Notes under the pieces: model-generated | What the model saw: the letters and a program-made list of their open reading frames with translations, nothing else | Database searches by the model: none | What the model was told of the DNA's origin: nothing | From: Thermotoga maritima MSB8 | GTDB lineage: Bacteria; Thermotogota; Thermotogae; Thermotogales; Thermotogaceae | Assembly: GCF_000008545.1 (NCBI RefSeq) | Contig: NC_000853.1 | Span: forward strand, 758,465-822,464 | Length of the DNA: 64,000 nucleotides | Reading direction: 5' to 3' | Program-made: the position numbers and the translations under genes | Part shown: positions 1-12,069 of the stretch, piece by piece | Numbering within the stretch: the first letter of the stretch is position 1 | Layout of the letters: every line of letters starts with the position of its first letter

Positions 1-428
1 TCCCCTGTCTCAGAAACGCCGAGATCGTAAGGTATGGAGTTATGCACAGGAATGTTTACATAAACTCTCCAAAATTGCTCGATATCTTTTTCCGTCTGAA
101 AAAGCACCCTAACATCTTCTTCGCTGGTCAGATCACAGGTGTGGAGGGATACATGGAATCTGCCGCGTCGGGAATCTACGTGGCCTACAATGTTCATCGT
201 ATCCTGAAGGGACTCTCTCCGTTAAAACTTCCCGAGGAGACCATGATGGGAGCGCTCTTCAGTTATATAATAGAGAAGGTCGAAGGAGATCTGAAGCCGA
301 TGTACGCAAACTTTGGACTCCTTCCTCCGCTGAAGGTCCGTGTGAAGGATAAGTTCGAAAAGAGAAAAAAACTCGCCGAAAGGGCCATTGAAACAATGAA
401 AAAGTTCCTGGAAGAGAATCCCTGGTGA
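1..428 (+). CDS. trmFO: TrmFO, folate/FAD-dependent tRNA (uracil-54-C5)-methyltransferase, C-terminal part
   Basis: The gene is cut by the left window edge; the open frame starts at base 3 and reads PCLRNAEIVRYGVMHRNVYI, a run typical of the TrmFO (formerly Gid) C-terminal half, followed by GQITGVEGYMESAASGIYVA. The family uses methylenetetrahydrofolate and FAD to make ribothymidine at position 54 of the tRNA T-loop. The ATG at base 42 lies inside this conserved stretch and is not the real start. The GQITGVEGY segment belongs to the FAD/folate-binding core, and the C-terminus looks complete. It is followed after 15 bp by the DUF342 gene, so the two are probably co-transcribed. Confidence 0.93.
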   Translation, partial: PCLRNAEIVRYGVMHRNVYINSPKLLDIFFRLKKHPNIFFAGQITGVEGYMESAASGIYVAYNVHRILKGLSPLKLPEETMMGALFSYIIEKVEGDLKPMYANFGLLPPLKVRVKDKFEKRKKLAERAIETMKKFLEENPW

Positions 429-443
429 TTCGGAGGGATAGGG

Positions 444-1811
444 GTGAAGGTAGAGATCACAGTATCTGAAGACAGGATGCAGGCTTATGTGACTCTGCGA
501 AAAGAGGGATCCAGCGAGCTTCCTCTTACAAAGGAAGAGCTTTTGAATGCTCTGCTCTCCGCCGGAATAAATCACGGTATAAAGGAAGAAATCATAGAGG
601 ACCTGGCAAGATCACCTGTGTACAACACACCTGTTCTCGTAGCGGAGGGCACTCCTCCGGTGGATGGGGAAGATGGGAGAGTCGAACTTCTAAAAAAGAT
701 AGAATTTTCTTCTCATGAAGGAGAAAAAATAGATCTGAGAGAAATTCCCGCCAAGCAGAGAGTGATCGTGCGGAAAGGAGAGACGATCGCCCGCATTATA
801 CCACCGACTCCTGGAAAGGAAGGGATGGATGTTTTTGGAAACCCCGTGAAACCAAAACCTGGAAGAGTGCCGGAGTACCATTTGGGATACAACGTTGCTA
901 CGAAGAACAACGAAATCATCGCGACGAAGAGTGGAATTCTGGTCATAGAACCAAACGGTACGATACACGTGTATGACACTCTGGAAGTTGACAACGTGGA
1001 CTATTCCACCGGAAATATAGATTTTCCCGGCAAGGTGGTTGTGAAAGGTGATGTGAAACCAGATTTCGTCGTAAAGGCTCAGGAAGACATCACGGTGAAA
1101 GGTGTTATAGAAGCGGCAACGGTGATTTCCTTCAATGGAAGTATCACAGCTGGAGGAATAAAAGGAAGAGGGAAGGCGTTCGTAAAAGCAAAGAAAACTG
1201 TCAAAGCCGTTTTTATAGAGAGCGCAGAAGTGGAGGCCGAGGAAGTTCAGGTGGAGAAGAACATAGAGAACTCCGCAGTTAAGGCCATCAATGTCGTTGT
1301 TTCCGGTAAAGGAGGAAGTATAAGAGGTGGTATAACCATAGCTCAGGTGAAGGTAGAAACCTATTTTTTGGGTTCTCCTATAGGTGTTAAGACAAGGGTA
1401 GAAGTTGGAGTCGATCCTGAGATCAACGAGAAAATAAAACTCCTCTCTGCCCAGATCTCCCTTGATAGAGAAAACGTTCAGAAATTGACGAAACTGCTCG
1501 TTGAGCTCAGAAAGCTTCAGGGAATGTTGAAAGACAAATTCCCACCTGACAAAGAAGCGCTTCTGAACAAAGTGAACAACACTTTGATAAATCTCAGAGA
1601 TTCCATTCAGAAAAACGAGGGAGAACTGAAAAGGCTCAAAGAAATAGCCGAAGAAATGGCTAAAAACGCCTCCGTTGTTGTGAAAGAGGTTGTTTATTCC
1701 GGTGTTGAAATCGTCATGTTCGAGAGAGTGTTTCGTGTGGAAAAAGAACTTGCAAAAGCGGTTTTCTACTACAGAGACGGTGAAATAAGAGTAGGAGGGT
1801 ATTCAGCGTGA
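444..1811 (+). CDS. DUF342 / FapA family protein
   Basis: A 455-residue protein of the FapA (DUF342, flagellar assembly protein A) family. Residues about 1-180 form the N-terminal part, with the family-like GKEGMDVFGNPV segment. Residues about 185-300 are a regular valine/glycine-rich run of short strands (GDVKPDFVVKAQEDITVKGV) expected to make a beta-solenoid. Residues about 325-405 are charged and heptad-like, probably a coiled coil. No signal peptide or membrane segment is seen, so it should be cytoplasmic. The start is GTG, supported by GGAGGG 6 bases upstream. The next gene, manA, overlaps its stop. FapA-type proteins have been linked to motility and the envelope in other bacteria, but the role here is not shown by the sequence. 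Confidence 0.8.
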   Translation: MKVEITVSEDRMQAYVTLRKEGSSELPLTKEELLNALLSAGINHGIKEEIIEDLARSPVYNTPVLVAEGTPPVDGEDGRVELLKKIEFSSHEGEKIDLREIPAKQRVIVRKGETIARIIPPTPGKEGMDVFGNPVKPKPGRVPEYHLGYNVATKNNEIIATKSGILVIEPNGTIHVYDTLEVDNVDYSTGNIDFPGKVVVKGDVKPDFVVKAQEDITVKGVIEAATVISFNGSITAGGIKGRGKAFVKAKKTVKAVFIESAEVEAEEVQVEKNIENSAVKAINVVVSGKGGSIRGGITIAQVKVETYFLGSPIGVKTRVEVGVDPEINEKIKLLSAQISLDRENVQKLTKLLVELRKLQGMLKDKFPPDKEALLNKVNNTLINLRDSIQKNEGELKRLKEIAEEMAKNASVVVKEVVYSGVEIVMFERVFRVEKELAKAVFYYRDGEIRVGGYSA

Positions 1812-2644
1812 TGATAAAAGTCTTTCCAAAACTGAGAAAGCAGATATGGGGCAGTTATCGCCTTGGTGAGATGTTCGGTTCAAACGAGAAAATAGGAGAA
1901 GTATGGCTTTTATCCGGGCATCCACTCTTCATTACAGAGGCGGAAGGTGGTCTCGATCTCAACGAAGATATGGAGAAGCTCATTGGAAAGAAGTTGCCGC
2001 GTTTTCCACTCCTTGTGAAACTCATTTCTGCCGAGGATTGGCTTTCCGTTCAGGTTCATCCCAACGACGATGAAGCCCAGGAGCTGGAAAACGAACCGTG
2101 GGGCAAGACCGAAGCGTGGTACTTCGTAGAAAAAGGTCAGATCGCCATAGGGGAAGACCCGGAGAAGGTCAAGAGAGCACTTGAAGACAACAGCTGGGAT
2201 GAAGCTTTGAAAAAGGTGGAAATAGAACCTGGAACTTTTGTTTTTCTACCCGCTGGAACGGTCCACGCCCTCGGGCCTGGTGGTCTTCTCGTGGAGGTTC
2301 AGCAGGCGTCCGACCTCACCTACAGGGTTTACGATTGGGGACGCGGCAGAGAGCTCCACATAGAAAAGGCTTTCAAAGTGATGAAAGAAAGGAAAGTCGA
2401 AGACTTGATAGTGGAGAACTTTGAAAACTTCGAATGTGAGTACTTCAGGATAGAAAAACTGGAAAGAGGAAAATTGGAAGGATTCTGCGCGATTGTGATT
2501 CTAGAAAACGGTGTACTGGACAACAGACAGGTTTCCCCCTTTGAAACGTTCATCGTACCAAAAGGTGAGAAAGCAGAACTTCGAGCAACCGCTTTGGTTA
2601 TGAGAATCGGAAAGTTTTTCGAACAATGGGGTGATAAAAAATAA
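1811..2644 (+). CDS. manA: Mannose-6-phosphate isomerase, type I, short form
   Basis: A 277-residue cupin-type phosphomannose isomerase interconverting fructose-6-P and mannose-6-P. Visible family motifs are LSVQVHPND and GKTEAWYFVE (zinc and substrate site), LPAGTVHALG, and the QQASDLTYRVYDWGR signature. The length fits the short bacterial class. A GTG at 1808 and the ATG at 1811 are both possible; the ATG is preferred because the product then begins MIKVFPKLRKQIWGS as in relatives, and it overlaps the upstream stop by one base (TGATG). It probably feeds mannose for glycan synthesis or uses mannose-6-P from mannan breakdown; a GH130 phosphorylase lies at 48456. Confidence 0.92.
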   Translation: MIKVFPKLRKQIWGSYRLGEMFGSNEKIGEVWLLSGHPLFITEAEGGLDLNEDMEKLIGKKLPRFPLLVKLISAEDWLSVQVHPNDDEAQELENEPWGKTEAWYFVEKGQIAIGEDPEKVKRALEDNSWDEALKKVEIEPGTFVFLPAGTVHALGPGGLLVEVQQASDLTYRVYDWGRGRELHIEKAFKVMKERKVEDLIVENFENFECEYFRIEKLERGKLEGFCAIVILENGVLDNRQVSPFETFIVPKGEKAELRATALVMRIGKFFEQWGDKK

Positions 2645-2649
2645 AGAGG

Positions 2650-3837
2650 GTGTTCATCAGCGATCTTCACATAGGAGACGGTTCTGCGAAAGACGACTTT
2701 TTTTTCGATAAAGAGCTTGTGAATTTCATCGAAGACATGTCTCAAACTGAAGATGTTGAACTCTTCGTCGTTGGTGATGGATTTGAAATACTCGAAAGTC
2801 GCACGGTGAAGGAAATTGGGCTTGTCTCTTTCGAGGAGGTTGTAGAAACACTCGATGAGACGGTGATCGACGAAATCGAGAAAAAACACTCCGAAGTCTT
2901 TGAGACTCTCAAGAAGTTTTCCAGACGACACAGAGTATATTACGTGGTGGGAAACCACGATTACCATATTCTCAAAAACAAAAAACTTCAGAATGCCTTG
3001 AAGAATCGCTTTGAAAAGTTCGAGATACTTCCGTACTACTACGATCCTCACAGCAAACTCCTTGTGCTCCATGGAAACCAGTTCGATGTTATAAACCGCT
3101 TCACCGTGGACAGGAAAACCAAAAAGGTAATACCGCCTCTTGGAGACTACATAGCCAGATACATGATGATAAATTTCGACAGTCAGGTGGTTAACTTCGC
3201 TCCTGAGGATGTCATTCGAGATTACGACAACGTGAGGCCTCTGCTCGACGTCTTTCACTGGTTCGACTACGTGACGGAAATCTACGATCTCAGCGTTGAT
3301 CTGGTTGAACTGTGGCTGAAAAGTTTTCTCAGTATGTTGAAGACTAGAGAAGCCAGGAAATGGATGAAAAACAATTTCCCGAGAACGCACTGGCTTTCCA
3401 AGGTGTTTGTGAATAGGTTCGGCGGTGTGGAGCTGGGTAAAGTACTCGTAAGGAGTATATACACACTCAGAAAATTGAGAAGAGTTGACTATCTTCAGAA
3501 ATGGGCGAAATCCATCTTGAAGGGGAATCTTCGCTGGAAAGAGTTCATGACGGGTTATTCCGGAGATTTACATGAAGTGGAAGAAGTTGATATACTTGTG
3601 ATGGGGCATGTTCATCACTTCGCTTACCGAATAGTTCCAACGACTCAGGGTAAAAAGCTGTACGTGAACTGTGGTAGCTGGAGACCCGTTCTCGAGAAGC
3701 TCGGTATCAGAAAGAGGCACGGTTTCCACAGGAAAGCGGAACTTCCAAAGATCATAATGGATTTCTCAGGGAAGAACGTCGAAGTGAAGGCATCTATCAC
3801 GAACGTTCTCGGGAAAATTCAGGGGGGAGATTTATGA
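2650..3837 (+). CDS. Calcineurin-like metallophosphoesterase
   Basis: A 395-residue protein with the full metallophosphoesterase metal-site set: SDLHIGDG at the N-terminus, VVGDGFE, VVGNHDYH, LHGNQFD and MGHVHHFAY. This order resembles LpxH-type UDP-2,3-diacylglucosamine hydrolases, but a large helical insert (about residues 160-300) separates the GNHD/HGNQ and GHVH parts, so the substrate cannot be named. The first canonical start is GTG at 2650, which leaves the protein beginning at FISDLH and has poorly placed ribosome-binding sequence. An ATA at 2641, overlapping the manA stop and 5 bases after GGGGTGAT, would give the more usual IKRVFISDLH. The 3' end overlaps the next gene by 4 bp (ATGA). 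Confidence 0.85.
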   Translation: MFISDLHIGDGSAKDDFFFDKELVNFIEDMSQTEDVELFVVGDGFEILESRTVKEIGLVSFEEVVETLDETVIDEIEKKHSEVFETLKKFSRRHRVYYVVGNHDYHILKNKKLQNALKNRFEKFEILPYYYDPHSKLLVLHGNQFDVINRFTVDRKTKKVIPPLGDYIARYMMINFDSQVVNFAPEDVIRDYDNVRPLLDVFHWFDYVTEIYDLSVDLVELWLKSFLSMLKTREARKWMKNNFPRTHWLSKVFVNRFGGVELGKVLVRSIYTLRKLRRVDYLQKWAKSILKGNLRWKEFMTGYSGDLHEVEEVDILVMGHVHHFAYRIVPTTQGKKLYVNCGSWRPVLEKLGIRKRHGFHRKAELPKIIMDFSGKNVEVKASITNVLGKIQGGDL

Positions 3838-4319
3838 TCTCAAACCCCATTCTTGGATACAAACTCGATCCTGGAGAACCCGGTATTCCACATTCCGCTC
3901 CCGCGAGCCGAAGTATAATGAGGGTCCTGTCTCAGGAAATATCCAACTTGATTTACTTCAAAAAAGAAGCCCTCAGAGAGGGCGGGACGATCATCTACAG
4001 CAACATAGCACTCGATCTCAGGAAGAGAGGCTCGTTCCTTGCGGCCGTTGCGGGAAGAACCCAAGTTTTCATCTATACACCAGGAACTAAAAGCAGTGAA
4101 AGAACTCACTCCCTCGGATCGGAACTTCAAGACAAACAGCAGGAGATCGAAAGAAAAATACTCGAGCTCGAAAGACAGCTGAAAACAGAAACAGATCCGC
4201 TCGAAAGAGAAAGACTCAGAGAAGATCTGGAGAGATTGAAACTCGCCCTCAACATCCTCAAAGCGAGTCTCAGAGCCCCCGAACTCCTCGTTGGTGTCTT
4301 ACTCGACAGCCTCGTCTGA
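3834..4319 (+). CDS. Conserved hypothetical protein with C-terminal coiled coil
   Basis: A 161-residue protein I do not recognise. The N-terminal 30 residues are Pro/Gly/Ser-rich (DPGEPGIPHSAPASR) and look disordered. Residues about 35-90 are mixed strand/helix. Residues about 97-150 have strong heptad character with many Glu, Arg, Lys and Leu (LERQLKTETDPLERERLRED), indicating a coiled coil. There is no signal peptide or membrane segment. The start overlaps the phosphoesterase stop by 4 bp, so translation is probably coupled. Its last 21 bases overlap the end of the HD-GYP gene on the other strand. Confidence 0.7.
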   Translation: MISNPILGYKLDPGEPGIPHSAPASRSIMRVLSQEISNLIYFKKEALREGGTIIYSNIALDLRKRGSFLAAVAGRTQVFIYTPGTKSSERTHSLGSELQDKQQEIERKILELERQLKTETDPLERERLREDLERLKLALNILKASLRAPELLVGVLLDSLV

Positions 4320-5138
4320 GAAGATTTCAAGAAAAGCTTCCACCACTTTTGGGTCGAATTTTTTCCCAGCCTCTTTCTTTATGATTTCCAGTGCCTCTTC
4401 GTGTGTTTTGGTTCTCCCTTCCCATTCTGACGAAACGAAATTTGTGAGAACGTCGTAGTAATCACACACGCTTATTATTCGCGCTTCAAGTGGAATCTCT
4501 TCACCTTTGAGCCCATCGGGATATCCCGTGCCGTCCCAGTTTTCGTGGTGGTGTCTCACGATCGGAACGACATCCCACAAGACCTCTAAAGACGCGAGAA
4601 AAACAGACCCCATGATGGTGTGATCTTGGGGATATTGCTCGAAAATTCTAATCCGGGTTGGAGTGTAAAGCATGAGTTGCTCTATTCCGATCTTTCCCAC
4701 ATCGTGTAGCATGGCGTATTCTCTCAACAGAGAGAGCTTTTCTTCCGATAAGCCCAGTTTCTTTCCCACACGTTCTGCGAGTCTTGCAACTCTCTGAGAG
4801 TGACTCCAGCCGTTTTCGTCTTCTATCTCCATGAGAACAATCATCGCCTGAAGAAGACCGCTGACCATCCTTCTCACCCAGCCTCCAGAGAGCAACTTCT
4901 CCCCTGCGAGGATATACGCTATCGATGCAGCTTTTTCTGGGTCTTCGAGTTCTACGAGTTTCTCTCCAGTTTTGTAGATGGTGTACGTTTCTTCTTTCAC
5001 CACAGCCACTCCCTGAAAAGGCTTTTTTTCTCTCAAGAAAGCTATTTCTGCCTCCTCTATTGAATCGACCTTTTCGTAGAGTCGATCTATTTTTTCCACA
5101 GCTTTCTCGAATTCTTCACTCTCGAAGAAACATTTCAC
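4299..5138 (-). CDS. HD-GYP domain protein, probable c-di-GMP phosphodiesterase
   Basis: A 279-residue protein. The C-terminal half (about residues 110-270) is an HD-GYP domain: SHSQRVARLAE, the metal-binding HD in LHDVGKIGIE, DHTIMG, and the diagnostic HHHENWDGTGYPDGLKGEEIP segment with Gly-Tyr-Pro intact. Such domains hydrolyse cyclic di-GMP to GMP or pGpG. The N-terminal 110 residues are an uncharacterised input region without membrane segments, so the enzyme should be cytosolic. The start is GTG with GGAGGGATAATC just upstream, overlapping the end of thrS. It is the last gene of a long leftward run and is convergent with the coiled-coil gene. Confidence 0.88.
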   Translation of the reverse strand: MKCFFESEEFEKAVEKIDRLYEKVDSIEEAEIAFLREKKPFQGVAVVKEETYTIYKTGEKLVELEDPEKAASIAYILAGEKLLSGGWVRRMVSGLLQAMIVLMEIEDENGWSHSQRVARLAERVGKKLGLSEEKLSLLREYAMLHDVGKIGIEQLMLYTPTRIRIFEQYPQDHTIMGSVFLASLEVLWDVVPIVRHHHENWDGTGYPDGLKGEEIPLEARIISVCDYYDVLTNFVSSEWEGRTKTHEEALEIIKKEAGKKFDPKVVEAFLEIFSDEAVE

Positions 5139-5140
5139 GA

Positions 5141-8175
<3,035 letters not shown>

Positions 8176-8176
<1 letters not shown>

Positions 8177-8829
8177 CAGAAGATCCTCCCGTACATCATC
8201 CAGTTCCAGAGAACGGAGATCAGAACTCCAAAAACTGGACTCATCCACCACCTCACATCGGGCTTTCTGAACTTCCAAAGCCGGTATAGAAAACCAAGGG
8301 CGAGGGAAAGGAAAGCGAAGAGATCCTTACCAGCGAGGAGGAACACAAAGAAAGCCAGTCTTTCAGAGATCCCTTCGATATCGGATATCTTTGGATCTCC
8401 CGGGACGAAGTTCCTGAAGACGTACGTCACAGCAACGGATACCGCGTTCATCCCAAGCAGATAGAAAACAAACTCCGCTGTCAGGTACGATCCTTTGAAG
8501 AGATCTTTCACCGCGGCGTTCAGTACAAGAAAAATCACAAGAAGGGCGACTTCCAGAAGATTTATCAAACGCTTCTTTCCCTTCCGGTGAAGATAGACTC
8601 TCAGGAGATCTCCCGTGAGATGCACCACCACAGAGACCAAGAAGACAACCACACCAGTGGTGGACTGAAAGATAACATCGAATGTGAAGGCAAGGATGGC
8701 AAAGACCGACCAGATCATGTGCCCGATCAGCTTCCAGCCCCTGTACTCTCTTATCTTTGCGTTGTTCGTGAAACCGTGGTCTGCTACAACGTGCCCGAGA
8801 AACAGGTGAAATGGAAACAAGAAGATCAC
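8176..8829 (-). CDS. DUF3307 family membrane protein
   Basis: A 217-residue integral membrane protein. The N-terminal FHLFLGHVVADHGFTNNAK followed by KLIGHMIWS resembles the DUF3307 signature (a conserved His near a hydrophobic segment, an Asp, then an xNxxK run). About five to six hydrophobic segments follow. DUF3307 proteins have no firmly assigned biochemical role. The start is GTG at 8829, overlapping the glycosyltransferase stop by 4 bp (GTGA), with TGGAGGTGA providing the ribosome-binding site. Position between a lipid- or glycan-type glycosyltransferase and a phosphatase fits an envelope function, but this is inference. Confidence 0.72.
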
Positions 8830-10046
8830 CTCCAGATTCTGTCTTCGATCTTTGAGAAGAACTCTTTCAATTTTTCGAACTTGACGAATTCCTTTATCAT
8901 GAGAGATGTGTTTATTTCAACAGGACCTTCTTCTATTGCTCTCGTGTATATCTCTTCAAGCCTTTGAACGAATCGATCAACGGACCATTCCTTTCTGACG
9001 AATTCTCTCCCCTTTGTTGAGAGCTCTTCTCTGAGTCGATCGTTTTTCAGAATGTGTTTTATCTTTTCGGCGAAGAGTCTTTCATTTTCTTCTTCTATGA
9101 GAACCGCTGCTTCGCAATTTTTCAAAACATCCTTAACTCCTTTCCACTTCAGAGCCACCACGGGAAGGCCGGAAGCCAAGGCCTCCAGGAGTACCAGTCC
9201 CTGTGTTTCCGTTTTCGAAGCAAAAACAAAGACATCTCCGAGTTTGTAATAGAGGGGAATTTCGTCGTGAGGTACGAATCCTGTGATCTTCAAATCGAGT
9301 CCTTTCTCCTTCGCGAATTCCTCCACTTCCTCTCTTTCAGGACCGTCTCCTACCATAATGAAGGCGATGCCCGGTGCGTTCAAACTCTCGAAAACTCTCA
9401 GAAGAAAATCCAGATTCTTCTCTTTAGCTATTCTTCCGGCGTAGAGAACCACTTTCTTTCCCTCAGGATTCCATTTTCTTTTCAATTCTTCAGGTGCTTC
9501 TACTTCGAATTTCTCCACTTCTATACCGGTGGGTAACACTTCAATGGGTCTTTTCACGCCGTAGCTTTCGAGTTCTCTTTTTATGTCTTCTGTGGGAGCG
9601 ATCACCACGTTTGTCATATTGCAGAACCACGCGCTGAAGTGTTCCACCAATCTTTTGGGAGGAGTGAAGGGTTTTGGGATGTAGTGTCTGTATTCGGGCA
9701 GTAGTGTGTGATACGTGTGAACGTGTGGCAATCCCATTTCCTCCTGAACCCTCAACGCTTTAAACCCTATGAAAAAGGGAGAGTGGCTGTGTATTATCTG
9801 GACGTTGTTTTCTCTCATGAACTCCAGAATATTTTTTGTAGAAGCGATGGAGATTCTGTGTTGCGGCTCGAAGGGAAAGGGAATGCTCCTCACAACGAAT
9901 ACATCCTTTTCTTCCTCGGGGGCGGAAGGAGCCACCACCACAACCTTGTGACCACGTTCCGTCAGTTTCTTTTTGTACACCCTTATCGACGTTGCCACGC
10001 CGTTTATTTGAGGAGCGTAGGTATCGCTGAACATCGCTATGTTCAT
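8826..10046 (-). CDS. Glycosyltransferase family 4 (glycolipid-synthase type)
   Basis: A 406-residue GT-B glycosyltransferase. The N-terminus MNIAMFSDTYAPQINGVATS and VHTYHTLLPEYRHY are typical of mono-glucosyl-diacylglycerol synthases and related GT4 enzymes; the C-terminal Rossmann half holds VVLYAGRIAKEKNLD, MVGDGPERE and the nucleotide-sugar motif KTETQGLVLLEALASG with the EX7E pattern. A likely role is transfer of glucose to diacylglycerol for membrane glycolipids, but the acceptor cannot be read from sequence. No signal peptide; a peripheral membrane location is expected for this group. It overlaps the downstream membrane-protein gene by 4 bp. Confidence 0.88.
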   Translation of the reverse strand: MNIAMFSDTYAPQINGVATSIRVYKKKLTERGHKVVVVAPSAPEEEKDVFVVRSIPFPFEPQHRISIASTKNILEFMRENNVQIIHSHSPFFIGFKALRVQEEMGLPHVHTYHTLLPEYRHYIPKPFTPPKRLVEHFSAWFCNMTNVVIAPTEDIKRELESYGVKRPIEVLPTGIEVEKFEVEAPEELKRKWNPEGKKVVLYAGRIAKEKNLDFLLRVFESLNAPGIAFIMVGDGPEREEVEEFAKEKGLDLKITGFVPHDEIPLYYKLGDVFVFASKTETQGLVLLEALASGLPVVALKWKGVKDVLKNCEAAVLIEEENERLFAEKIKHILKNDRLREELSTKGREFVRKEWSVDRFVQRLEEIYTRAIEEGPVEINTSLMIKEFVKFEKLKEFFSKIEDRIWR

Positions 10047-10052
10047 CTTCCC

Positions 10053-10481
10053 TCACCTCATCCATGAGGAGATCTTCCATATGAAAAGGCAAAGCGCAGA
10101 TGCTCTCACAAGTGAAATAAGAATCAAATTTTTCAGCTCCAGCTTCCTAAAAAGGAACAAAGAAGCGAAAAAGAGAATCAAAAGAGAAATTCGAACATCC
10201 AGAAACGCAGAAAGAAGGGGTAAGAAAACGTATGGAGAAAGTGCCCACATCATCTCTGCTGGTGCTCTGTTCGTTATCGTTTTGTAGAGCCCGGATATCG
10301 AGAGAGAATAGAGAAAAAACAAAAAGAAATCCTCGAAAATCTTCAGGAGAATCCTGAGCGAGTTGTACACCATCGCTATATCGTTCCAAAAAACGACAGT
10401 GTTCACAAAGAACACCAGAATCGGCACCAGAAAAGAGTACTTCTTCCCTGAATCGTCCAGATTTATCAGGTTCAGCATCAT
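10053..10481 (-). CDS. Hypothetical integral membrane protein
   Basis: A 142-residue, strongly hydrophobic protein with about four predicted membrane segments (for example SFLVPILVFFVNTVVFW and FFLFFLYSLSISGLY), rich in Phe and Leu and ending with a basic tail. I do not recognise a family. It overlaps the upstream 128-residue gene by 4 bp (ATGA) and lies 6 bp before the glycosyltransferase, so it is almost certainly part of the same transcript. Its neighbours are envelope or membrane proteins and a periplasmic protease. Confidence 0.65.
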   Translation of the reverse strand: MMLNLINLDDSGKKYSFLVPILVFFVNTVVFWNDIAMVYNSLRILLKIFEDFFLFFLYSLSISGLYKTITNRAPAEMMWALSPYVFLPLLSAFLDVRISLLILFFASLFLFRKLELKNLILISLVRASALCLFIWKISSWMR

Positions 10482-10864
10482 TTCACCTTCAAAATGAAGT
10501 ACATCCCGCTGGAAAAGAAGTATTCTACACCATCTTCTGTGGTCTTGATGGACAGTCTCTCACCCGTCTCTCTTTTCACCACGTTGATCGCCTTTTCAAA
10601 GTCTGCTCTGCTCCTGAAAACAAAAGCCTTCCACTCCGGATAGTACTCGGCTTTCTCCACTTCCTTCAAAACCTCGCTCACCAGGATCGATCGGTTGAGT
10701 TCTATCTTCATCTCTTCAACGGTTTCTTTGAAGGGTGTTTCAACGACAACATCAAAGGAAGGAAGTCTCTCGATTCTCTTCCTTTCGTTCTTGAAAGATA
10801 CGTCTACAATCAGTAAAGCCAGAGTTACCACAAACAGGATGAAGAGAAATCCGTTTCTCGTCAT
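10478..10864 (-). CDS. Hypothetical membrane-anchored protein
   Basis: A 128-residue protein with one N-terminal hydrophobic segment (residues about 5-21, GFLFILFVVTLALLIVD) after a short basic MTRN start, then a soluble alpha/beta domain. This suggests an inner-membrane anchor with the domain outside. No family recognised. The ATG overlaps the ctpA stop as ATGA and the 3' end overlaps the next membrane-protein gene by 4 bp, so all three are translationally linked. A partner role for CtpA or the adjacent membrane protein is possible but is only suggested by position. Confidence 0.65.
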   Translation of the reverse strand: MTRNGFLFILFVVTLALLIVDVSFKNERKRIERLPSFDVVVETPFKETVEEMKIELNRSILVSEVLKEVEKAEYYPEWKAFVFRSRADFEKAINVVKRETGERLSIKTTEDGVEYFFSSGMYFILKVK

Positions 10865-12069
10865 TTTATTTTCTCGAGTAACACCTCGAGGCCCTTTTTC
10901 ACGAATGGATCCTTTTCTGGATCTACTTCTATCTGTTCTCTGGTTTCTGCATGGAGTTCCTCCTCAACGCTTTCTTCTACCAGGACATCGGGCTCTATTC
11001 CGATCTTGTGAATGTCCTTTCCAGATGGTGTCAGGTAGTGAGCCGTTGTGAGAAAGAGAACACCACCGTTGCTCAGTGGGAAACCTGTCTGGACTGAACC
11101 TTTACCGAAGGTTTTTCTCCCAACAACGGTTGCAATGCCGAGGTCTTTGAGCGCTCCCGTCAGTATCTCGGATGCCGAGGCCGATCCTTCGTTCACCAGA
11201 AGTACTATCGGTACGTTCGGATAGCTGTTTCCATAGGATTCGTAGACGTCTTCTTCTCCGAATCCGTTTCTGACCTTCAGAATCACACCTTTGTCGACGA
11301 ACATGCTGACGATCTTGAGAGCGACATCGAGGTATCCACCGGGGTTGTCCCTCACATCGATTATCAATCCCTTCACACCCTTTTCGAAGATCTTGTCCAG
11401 AGCGTTTTTCATGTCGGAATCTGCTTTTTCTCCGAAGCGTGTGATCCTGACGTACCCGATACTTCCTTTTTCCGTTTCTATGAAGGAGTAAAGCACCATC
11501 TTTATCTCGATCTTCTCCCTCACGATGGTGAAGGTGAGTTTTTCACCGTCTCTGAGAACCTCGATCGTGACAGAGGTTCCGGGTTCTCCTCTCAGGTTGT
11601 TCACGGCTTCCATGTAGGTCATCTTGGACACGGGTGTGCCGTCTATGGTTATGATGAGATCACCCGCTTTGAGTCCAGCCCTCCAGGCGGGAGTGCCATA
11701 CATAGGAGCCACTACCTTTATAGCGCCATGTTCCGCATCGTAGGTCACTTCTATTCCAAGCCCACCGTACTCTCCCTTCATTTCTATCTGGTTTTCACGG
11801 TAGGTTTCTGGGTCCTGGTAGTAGGAAAAATCGTCTCCCGTTCCCTTCACAAGGCCGTCTATCGCGTGGTCTATGAGCTTGTTGATGTCAAGCTTGTCCG
11901 CTTCGTAGTAATAGTTCAGGATGTAAGAAAGCGAATCAAAGAACGGCTCCAATGCCTTGTTCACTTCTTCTACGGTGAGATTCGTTTTAGCAGAACCCCC
12001 GAGAAGAAGCGCAAGAACGAGTACTACTACACTGACGATAGCAAACTTTGAAATCTGGTTCAGTCTCAT
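10861..12069 (-). CDS. ctpA: Carboxy-terminal processing protease (S41)
   Basis: A 402-residue secreted or membrane-anchored serine protease. Residues about 7-27 are an N-terminal signal anchor (ISKFAIVSVVVLVLALLLGG). A PDZ domain follows (GGLGIEVTYDAEHGAIKVV, GLKAGDLIITIDG). The S41 core carries DVRDNPGGYLDVA, the nucleophile serine in NEGSASASEILTGAL and the general-base lysine in GRKTFGKGSVQTGFPL. The family trims C-termini of exported proteins and peptidoglycan enzymes. Start at ATG 12069 rather than the ATG 21 bases upstream, because AAGGGAGG lies between them at ideal spacing and the chosen ATG overlaps the trmI stop as ATGA. Confidence 0.93.
   Translation of the reverse strand: MRLNQISKFAIVSVVVLVLALLLGGSAKTNLTVEEVNKALEPFFDSLSYILNYYYEADKLDINKLIDHAIDGLVKGTGDDFSYYQDPETYRENQIEMKGEYGGLGIEVTYDAEHGAIKVVAPMYGTPAWRAGLKAGDLIITIDGTPVSKMTYMEAVNNLRGEPGTSVTIEVLRDGEKLTFTIVREKIEIKMVLYSFIETEKGSIGYVRITRFGEKADSDMKNALDKIFEKGVKGLIIDVRDNPGGYLDVALKIVSMFVDKGVILKVRNGFGEEDVYESYGNSYPNVPIVLLVNEGSASASEILTGALKDLGIATVVGRKTFGKGSVQTGFPLSNGGVLFLTTAHYLTPSGKDIHKIGIEPDVLVEESVEEELHAETREQIEVDPEKDPFVKKGLEVLLEKIK

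Noticed and set aside
2329..3390. A 353-codon open frame on the minus strand across manA and the phosphoesterase
   Set aside because: It is antisense to two genes with clear motifs, has no family features and is rich in Phe, His and Val as expected from reading purine-rich codons backwards.
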